In this document: positions 58,133 to 64,000 of the stretch, in pieces
Layout: each line of letters begins with the position of its first letter
How positions within the stretch are numbered: the first letter of the stretch is position 1
Assembly: GCF_002906165.1 (NCBI RefSeq)
Contig: NZ_PPCN01000016.1
Span: 1-64,000 of the forward strand
Source of the DNA: Roseibium marinum
Lineage (GTDB): Bacteria; Pseudomonadota; Alphaproteobacteria; Rhizobiales; Stappiaceae
Direction of reading: 5' to 3'
Length of the DNA: 64,000 bases
Program-made: the position numbers and the translations under genes
The notes under the pieces: model-generated
Seen by the model: only the letters and a program-made list of their open reading frames with translations
What the model was told of the DNA's origin: nothing
The model's database searches: none

Positions 58133-61100
58133 TTGCCGGGATCATTCCTGACTATTGGTAAAAGCTGCTATTCCGCCCATTTCGGCGGAAGGCGGGCGCT
58201 TGCGCGCCTGGCCGCGGCTGCTGCCTGGTTGAGCCTGGCCCTGACGATCTGTGCCGGACTTTCCCCGCTCAGGGCCCAGTCGCTCGAGCCGGTGAATGTC
58301 GACGTTTCCCAGAAAGACGGATATGGCCGGATCGTCCTGACCTTCAAGGACCGGACGCTGCTGCCGATCTACGATGCCCTGATCACCGGCGGCGTGTTAC
58401 GGATCTCCTTTGAAGAGCCGATCGATATCAATGTCGATGACGTGCCGCTCGACCTCAAGGACTACGTCGCCATCGCCCGCCGCGATCCCGACGGCAGCGC
58501 CATCCGGTTCGCCCTGAAGAACCAGTTCAAGATCAACACGCTGGAGGCAGGGGAAAAACTCTTCGTCGACATCCTGCCGCTGGACTGGCAGGGCCTGCCA
58601 CCGGGATTGCCCGACGATGTGGTGCGGGAACTGGCCAAGCGGGCCGAGGCGGCCATGCGCAAGGTGCGCGCCCTGGAACAGGCACGGCTGAAAGTGCAGG
58701 AGGGGCCGGAGGTCGCCCTTCATGTGGGTGAACACCCGACCTTTACCCGGCTTGTCTTCGATTGGTCCATCAGGTTCGATACCGCGTTCGTGCGCGAGAA
58801 CGACATCATCAAGGTGACGTTCAATCATCCGGCGCAGCTGGATATCTCCCATCTGCGCGCGCATCTTCCACAAGGGGTCATCGATGCCACCTCGTTCCTG
58901 GATCAGGGCAAGCTCAAATTCCTGATGCGCATCGAGCCGTCCGTCGATATCCGCGCCTTCCGCGAAGAGCAGACCTATGTCATCGACGTAACACCCGAGA
59001 ACATGACTGCGAACGATCCGGCCAACGCCATGATCAACCGGGAATTGTCGGTCGAGGACAATGAAAACCGGAAAGAAATGATCACCGCCCCGGGCCTCAG
59101 GGATACGCGCGAGGTGAAAGATCCACGGGGTCTGCCCTCTTCCGGTCCGAGCGTTTCGGCAGGAAGCAGCACCTTGAAGGAATCGGCTGCTGACGATTCC
59201 CCGGCCTATACCGTCGTTCCACTGACACCGGCGAAAGATCAACAGGGCGCAAGGCTACAGGATTTCGAGCGGCCTCCGGCGGAAACACCCGATCTTTCGA
59301 TCTCCGCGGCCACCGGCGGAGCGCAGGGACCCCAACTCGCGATGGTGCCCCGGTCCAAACCGGTTCTTTCCGCACAGTCCGAGACCGATGCCACCGCGCC
59401 AGCGATCGACACGCTTCGCGCGCCCGAGCTTGTCGCTTCCGTTCTTCCCGCAGCCGATGCGAGAGACTTCCATCCGTCTGACAGCCTGATCACTTCGGCA
59501 ATTCCCGTTGCGGATAGCGGAAAGCCCGGAGAAGGTCAGCCGGGTGCGAAGCCGATTGTAACCGCACAGGCGGCGCCCGCGGTCTTGCCCGGGGCCATGC
59601 CCCTGTCCGGTTCGGCGCCGGAAGCACCTCAGGAGGAAGAGATCGTCCGGCAAGCGCCGATGCTCGATCTTTCCAAGCAGCAGGTCGAAACGCCTCAGGC
59701 TCAGGAGCAGGGCGGGGCGCAGGGTGAAAACGAAAATATCCCGAACTTGCAGCCGGCCGGAACACCTGACCGGACCGCCCAGGGGGAAATGCCTTCGCCT
59801 GGAGAGCCGACGCGGATGCAGGATACCCTGAGCCTGGGCGGATCCGACGTGCCCGCGGGCATCCGTCTTCCCAGCCGTCCGCAATCTGCCGCCCCGGAAG
59901 TCTGGCGGGCAACGGGCGGGCAGGACTTGACGCAGCCTCCTGCCTCGCCGGAAACGCCCCCGGCCGAGTTCGCGGAGGAAGTCCGCAACTTCGTATCGGC
60001 CGAGGCGCGCAGGATCGGTAACACCGTGCGCGTCGTCTTTCCCTTCTCGGAACCGGTTTCGAGTGCCGTGTTCCGCCGCAATGACAGCATCTGGCTGGTG
60101 TTCGACACCGACGCAACCATCGATACGAGGGGCATGGTCTCGGCGCTCGCCGAAACCGCCGAAACCATCGATGTCCATCAATTCGAGGATTATCAGATCC
60201 TGCGCATGGACATGAATGATCCCGTTCTGGCAACCGTGGGCGTGGACGGCAATGCCTGGTCGTTGGTGATCGGCGACATGATCCTCGAACCGTCCATTCC
60301 CCTTAAACTTGAACGCAATATCCGTGGTGACGGCGGCTCGGTGCTGCGGGTGCTCTATCAGGATCCCCAGAATATCCGACAGGTCGAAGATCCGTACGTA
60401 GGCGACACGATTTCCATGGTAACCGGCTTCGGTCCGCCAAGGGGACTGCTGAAACCTCAAAATTTCGTCGATCTGAGCACGCTGAGCTCAGCGCAGGGCA
60501 TCGCCATCGCGTCGAAGTCCGATGGCGTGAAGATGAAGATCCTCGGCGACGACGTGATTATCGAAAAGGATGGCGGCCTTTCCCTTTCCAGCGAATATCT
60601 GCGCGGGGGAACCGGGGCGTTCAACAGGATCATCGATCCCGAGGAAAGCAATTACATCGAATTCGTGTCTCTGAGTACGGAAGGGCCGGGTGCCTACCGC
60701 TCAAGGCTTCAGGAGTTGCAGGACCGGCTGGCCAAATCGCCGGAGGGCAAACGCCGCAAGCCGCTGATGGCACTGGCCCGGTTCTATCTGGCCCATCAGT
60801 TTGCCCAGGAAGCGCAGGGACTGATGAAGCTGGCACTTGAGGAAGAACCGGCGCTGGCGGAGGACAGTTCCTTCAATCTGATGATGGGCGCCGCCCAGAC
60901 GATGGCCAACCGCCCGGAAGAAGCTTATGCCCATCTGAACCGGCCCGAACTGAAAAACAGTCCGGATGCGGCGATCTGGCAGACGATCGTGGACGTCAAG
61001 CTGGGCCACTGGACACCCGCGCGCATTGCCATGCCGCGCGGCCGTGCCGTGGTTGGCAATTATCCGTCGGCCATCCAGACCGAATTCAAGCTTGCCGCTG

Positions 61101-62395
61101 CCCAGGCTTTGGTGGAAGTCAACGATTTCGGTATCGCCAACGGTATCCTGGCCGAGATCGAACCGAGCGAAGTCACGCGTGCGCAGGCCGCGCGCTACGA
61201 CATCCTGCGCGGACGCGTCGCCGATGCATCCGGCCGCTCACAGGAAGCGCTGACGGTGTTCGATCTGGTTACGCGGTCCGAGGACAGACCGCGCGCCGCG
61301 GAAGCGGGATACCGGGCGCTGAGGATCCGTTACCGGGACGGTGAACTCGGGATAGATGAAACCATCGACAGGCTGGCCGGACTGGCCACTTCCTGGCGCG
61401 GTGATGAAATCGAGCTGAAGACGCTGCGGTTCCTGGCGCAACTTTACGCCGAGCGAGGCCACTATCGCGAAGCGTTCGAGGCCATGAAATCGGCTGTTCA
61501 GGCGGAACCGGAATCCGATACCACGCGTCTGCTGCAGGAAGAAATGAACGGCCTGTTCAATTCCCTGTTCCTGGATGGGAAAGCGGATGAAATGCCGACG
61601 ATCAAGGCGTTGGCGCTTTACTACGATTTTCGCGAATTGACGCCAATCGGCCGTCAGGGCGACGAGATGGTCCGTCTGCTGGCCAAGAGGCTGGTGGAGG
61701 TCGATCTGCTGAGCCAGGCGACGGAGCTGTTGCGGCACCAAGTCGACAACCGGCTGAAAGGCGCGGCCAGAGCCCAGATCGCGGCGGACCTGGCAGCGAT
61801 ATATCTGATGGACCGCAAGGCGGACGAGGCTTTGCGTGTCCTGAACCGCACTCGGCAGGCGAGCCTGCCGTCCACTCTTGAACGGCAGCGCAATATCGTC
61901 GAAGCCAGAGCGCTTACCGAAAGCGGACGACCGGACCTCGCCCTGGAGCTGGTCCGCAACATGCGCGGGTCCGATGTCGACCGTCTTCGAGGCGACACTT
62001 TCTGGGCGGCTGAGAGCTGGCGGGAAGCCGGGGAACAGTTCGAGGCGATGCACGGTTCGCGCTGGTCGGACAACATACCGCTCGACGACTTGGAGCGCCG
62101 CGATATTCTGCGGGCCGGGATCGCTTTTTCGCTGGCGGGCGATCAGTTGAGCCTGGATCGGCTGCAGACGAAATACATGACGAAAATGTCCAACAGTCCC
62201 GAAGCGCTGGCCTTCGAAATCGTCACCCGGTCGATCGAAACCCAGGGTGTTGAATTCCTCGAGGTCGCCAACCAGCTGGCGGACGTCGATTCACTGGAAA
62301 CGTTCCTGAAAGAGTATCGTCGCCAATACATGTCGCCCGACCGCAGTCCGGACCAGTCGACCGCGGCCTCGCAAGCCGGCGAGGTTGCCGGTTAG
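58133..62395 (+). CDS. Large periplasmic AMIN-like/TPR protein next to motE
   Basis: 1420-aa exported protein. The signal peptide ends near SLALTICAGLSPLRAQS (about 50). Three beta-rich segments resembling AMIN domains lie near 50-150, 190-285 and 615-720, each with a GRIVLTF / TRLVFDW / VRVVFPF strand pattern. A Pro/Gln-rich linker separates the second and third. The C-terminal 450 residues are TPR-like helices (KPLMALARFYLAHQFAQEAQGLMKLALEEEPALAEDS). The start is probably TTG at 58133: GAGGAC lies 8 nt before it and no in-frame ATG fits. It is cotranscribed with motE and may be a periplasmic motor factor. Confidence 0.72.
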   Translation: MPGSFLTIGKSCYSAHFGGRRALARLAAAAAWLSLALTICAGLSPLRAQSLEPVNVDVSQKDGYGRIVLTFKDRTLLPIYDALITGGVLRISFEEPIDINVDDVPLDLKDYVAIARRDPDGSAIRFALKNQFKINTLEAGEKLFVDILPLDWQGLPPGLPDDVVRELAKRAEAAMRKVRALEQARLKVQEGPEVALHVGEHPTFTRLVFDWSIRFDTAFVRENDIIKVTFNHPAQLDISHLRAHLPQGVIDATSFLDQGKLKFLMRIEPSVDIRAFREEQTYVIDVTPENMTANDPANAMINRELSVEDNENRKEMITAPGLRDTREVKDPRGLPSSGPSVSAGSSTLKESAADDSPAYTVVPLTPAKDQQGARLQDFERPPAETPDLSISAATGGAQGPQLAMVPRSKPVLSAQSETDATAPAIDTLRAPELVASVLPAADARDFHPSDSLITSAIPVADSGKPGEGQPGAKPIVTAQAAPAVLPGAMPLSGSAPEAPQEEEIVRQAPMLDLSKQQVETPQAQEQGGAQGENENIPNLQPAGTPDRTAQGEMPSPGEPTRMQDTLSLGGSDVPAGIRLPSRPQSAAPEVWRATGGQDLTQPPASPETPPAEFAEEVRNFVSAEARRIGNTVRVVFPFSEPVSSAVFRRNDSIWLVFDTDATIDTRGMVSALAETAETIDVHQFEDYQILRMDMNDPVLATVGVDGNAWSLVIGDMILEPSIPLKLERNIRGDGGSVLRVLYQDPQNIRQVEDPYVGDTISMVTGFGPPRGLLKPQNFVDLSTLSSAQGIAIASKSDGVKMKILGDDVIIEKDGGLSLSSEYLRGGTGAFNRIIDPEESNYIEFVSLSTEGPGAYRSRLQELQDRLAKSPEGKRRKPLMALARFYLAHQFAQEAQGLMKLALEEEPALAEDSSFNLMMGAAQTMANRPEEAYAHLNRPELKNSPDAAIWQTIVDVKLGHWTPARIAMPRGRAVVGNYPSAIQTEFKLAAAQALVEVNDFGIANGILAEIEPSEVTRAQAARYDILRGRVADASGRSQEALTVFDLVTRSEDRPRAAEAGYRALRIRYRDGELGIDETIDRLAGLATSWRGDEIELKTLRFLAQLYAERGHYREAFEAMKSAVQAEPESDTTRLLQEEMNGLFNSLFLDGKADEMPTIKALALYYDFRELTPIGRQGDEMVRLLAKRLVEVDLLSQATELLRHQVDNRLKGAARAQIAADLAAIYLMDRKADEALRVLNRTRQASLPSTLERQRNIVEARALTESGRPDLALELVRNMRGSDVDRLRGDTFWAAESWREAGEQFEAMHGSRWSDNIPLDDLERRDILRAGIAFSLAGDQLSLDRLQTKYMTKMSNSPEALAFEIVTRSIETQGVEFLEVANQLADVDSLETFLKEYRRQYMSPDRSPDQSTAASQAGEVAG

Positions 62396-62511
62396 AGCGC
62401 GTCGCGTTCAAGCGGATTCGTGGATTCAGGAGGACGCCCGAGGCAGCGTTTGCGTTGCAAATGCGTTCGGGCGATTTCCTGAATTCAATTTAATGCGACA
62501 CGCATTAGAGC
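62394..62511. repeat. Imperfect palindromic element after the TPR gene
   Basis: The left end GAGCGCGTCGCGTT and the right end (complement AATGCGTGTCGCATT) pair imperfectly. Inner blocks ATTCAGGA..CGCCCGA and TTTGC are also inverted. It resembles dispersed palindromic elements of Hyphomicrobiales genomes that start with similar GAGC..GTCGC ends. No second copy was noticed in the window. Confidence 0.5.
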
Positions 62512-62576
62512 CCTGCGTTCAGTTGAACGCAGACAAAATGCTCCGACACATTTGAACCGGTCAGCTTTCAGGATGA

Positions 62577-63638
62577 CTATTGAGCAGCAAACTGCGGCCT
62601 GCCGTACCGGCGCGGGTTTCTCAGTTCGGCCTTGTAGCGCATGACCAGTTCGGGAATCGACCTCGTGCTGCGGTCAAGCCACCCGCTGCGGGCTTTGAGG
62701 AAATCGCGATAGGTCTTCTCGTGAATGCCGGTCTGCAGCATGAGGCGCATGATGGCGCCGTCCGCATCCGATTTCAGCGTGTCGGAAACGACTTCGTCGG
62801 CGAGATTGATCTTGCGGCTGATCAGCCAGATGGCGGCGTCAATGCGCCCCTGCTCGAACAGGGTGCGCAGGATGGCATCGAAGGACATCTCGCCATTGGC
62901 AATCTGGATGCTGGCCTCGTGGCGGGAGTATTTCACGCCGTCCAGCTCGATGCCGCCATCGCGCGGCACATCCTTGATTGAATCGGCCAGCCGTTGCAGA
63001 TCTCCCGTTTCCAGAGCTTTCCTGAGCGGTGCGGGAATGAGCGGGCAATTGGTGTCGAGAATTTCCATCTGGGTCTGCAGGAATTGCGTGTCCTTGATCG
63101 CGCGCTTGGCGATACCGGCCAGTACTTCGGATTCCGTATTCGCGAAGATCAGAAGGGCCAGGGTTCCCTTGACGGAAAACGGGACGTCCGGATTGTCCAG
63201 CAACGCATGAACCACATCCCTGCTGCTGCGGGCGATCAGCGTGTCACAGATTTCCTCGCTCAGGTCGGTCCGACGGGCTACGGACAACCGCTTGTCGTTG
63301 CCACCGGCCTGGGCAATTTTCATCAGTCCGTTCTGGCTGATCATGGGAGAGCATTCAATGACTGGTTCGGAAAGCTCGTAATGTTCCTGAGCGAGCCGGT
63401 CGGCAAGTTCGGAAATGATGCGATCCGTCTTGGCGAGCCGGACGACCAGTTCGTAGCGAGCGTCCCGGTCAAGCTGGTCGAACACGGTCAGAACGATTCC
63501 GGAGAAGAGCTCCCGTTCCATCTCGCTGGGATGATAGTCTTCCGATCGGGCGTATTCCCCTACCAGCGTCCGGATGAGGTTTGATCTCGCTTCCGGTTCC
63601 TTGATCCTGGCGAGTTGTTCAAGTTGTTCTCGTATCAC
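62577..63638 (-). CDS. DUF2336 protein
   Basis: 353-aa soluble helical-repeat protein: MIREQLEQLARIKEPEARSNLIRTLVGEYARS start, then repeated helical pairs such as VSDTLIARSSRDVVHALLDNPDVPFSVKGTLALLIFAN, consistent with the alpha-solenoid DUF2336 family common in alphaproteobacteria. The molecular role is unknown. It lies between the TPR gene and fliP, and a motility role is suggested only by location. Confidence 0.82.
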   Translation of the reverse strand: MIREQLEQLARIKEPEARSNLIRTLVGEYARSEDYHPSEMERELFSGIVLTVFDQLDRDARYELVVRLAKTDRIISELADRLAQEHYELSEPVIECSPMISQNGLMKIAQAGGNDKRLSVARRTDLSEEICDTLIARSSRDVVHALLDNPDVPFSVKGTLALLIFANTESEVLAGIAKRAIKDTQFLQTQMEILDTNCPLIPAPLRKALETGDLQRLADSIKDVPRDGGIELDGVKYSRHEASIQIANGEMSFDAILRTLFEQGRIDAAIWLISRKINLADEVVSDTLKSDADGAIMRLMLQTGIHEKTYRDFLKARSGWLDRSTRSIPELVMRYKAELRNPRRYGRPQFAAQ

Positions 63639-63744
63639 CGATTTACCACTGCGATTTCAGGAGGGGAAGTCCTCGAATTGAGTGGTTATCTTGGCGTTCT
63701 ATTGTTAATTTTCCTCTACTTTCAGACTTTATGTATGCGTAAAT

Positions 63745-64000
63745 TTATCCTCCGCCAAAACTCTTAACCAGAGATCCGGCGACAAGGTTCCAGCCGTCGA
63801 CGAGAACGAAGAAAATCAGCTTGAAGGGCAGGGAGATGACAACGGGCGGCAGCATCATCATGCCCATGGACATCAGGACGGAGGCGATCACGAGATCGAT
63901 AATGAGGAACGGCAGGTACAAGAGGAAGCCGATTTCGAAGGCGCGCCTGAGTTCGGAAATCATGAATGCGGGAATCAGCGTGGCCATGGAAAGATCTTCC
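63745..64000 (-). CDS. fliP: Flagellar export apparatus protein FliP, C-terminal part
   Basis: The 3' end of fliP; the gene continues beyond the right edge, and the frame is open to the last base. The visible 85 residues, ATLIPAFMISELRRAFEIGFLLYLPFLIIDLVIASVLMSMGMMMLPPVVISLPFKLIFFVLVDGWNLVAGSLVKSF, are the highly conserved FliP C-terminus with two membrane helices. FliP forms the core of the flagellar secretion gate with FliQ and FliR. Confidence 0.95.
   Translation of the reverse strand, partial: EDLSMATLIPAFMISELRRAFEIGFLLYLPFLIIDLVIASVLMSMGMMMLPPVVISLPFKLIFFVLVDGWNLVAGSLVKSFGGG

Noticed and set aside
58397..60460. Long minus-strand frames opposite the TPR gene
   Set aside because: High GC content opens antisense frames here; the products lack domains, and the plus strand has a clear signal peptide and TPRs.
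1..64000. CRISPR arrays, tRNA or rRNA genes, prophage or plasmid replication genes
   Set aside because: No regular spacer-repeat array, cloverleaf or rRNA-like stretch, integrase or replication initiator was seen on reading the window.

Overview
The window looks like a chromosomal segment of a GC-rich, flagellated alphaproteobacterium. Three things point to Hyphomicrobiales, perhaps a marine Stappiaceae-type genus such as Roseibium/Labrenzia: a GPR/RgsE-like polar-growth giant protein, the dgcN-dgcA D-glutamate pair, and a flagellar cluster with FlbT, FlaF, FliX, CheL, MotE and a PflI-like protein. The genus is inferred from gene content only.

Positions 1-13.9 kb hold housekeeping and envelope genes. 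They are an SDR oxidoreductase, a 263-bp MITE-like element, a metallophosphoesterase plus glycosyltransferase pair, a threonine/serine dehydratase, a CheZ-like phosphatase, an MFS transporter, dgcN-dgcA, and an mlaE-mlaF-mlaD-lipoprotein operon for outer-membrane lipid transport. Positions 14.2-19.6 kb are one 1792-codon gene for the GPR/RgsE-like coiled-coil membrane protein. Positions 19.9-31 kb carry small regulatory and transport genes: an Hpt protein, a 2Fe-2S ferredoxin, an MFS transporter, a membrane protein plus XRE regulator behind two TGTAAAGC palindromes, an AraC regulator and a universal stress protein. They are followed by a minus-strand block of a CoxE-like VWA protein, ycjF, ycjX, a SixA-like phosphatase, an exported protein and a MoxR ATPase.

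From 31.3 kb to the right edge the window is a flagellar cluster. It contains flgE-flgK-flgL, then on the minus strand flaF, flbT, three 497-aa flagellins and flaG. After an insertion of PadR, DUF1700 and serine-hydrolase genes come flgI-cheL-flgN (minus), fliX and dksA (plus), mltB and a quinone reductase (minus), flgF-flgG-flgA-flgH (minus), and fliL-fliM-pflI-like-motE-TPR (plus). A DUF2336 gene and the 3' part of fliP (minus) close the window.

The regulatory DNA resembles the Caulobacter flagellar hierarchy. Sigma-54 -24/-12 elements lie before flgE, flgI and flgF. Inverted repeats sharing a GGCAAATATTGCC core, resembling FlbD (ftr) sites, lie about 85-125 nt upstream of the flgF and flgI promoters. 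CtrA-type TTAA-N7-TTAAC boxes lie before fliL and one flagellin gene. The most novel-looking signal is a pair of flagellin 5' leader hairpins with the same AGGAA loop but different, covarying stems, in a cluster that also encodes the flagellin mRNA regulator FlbT.
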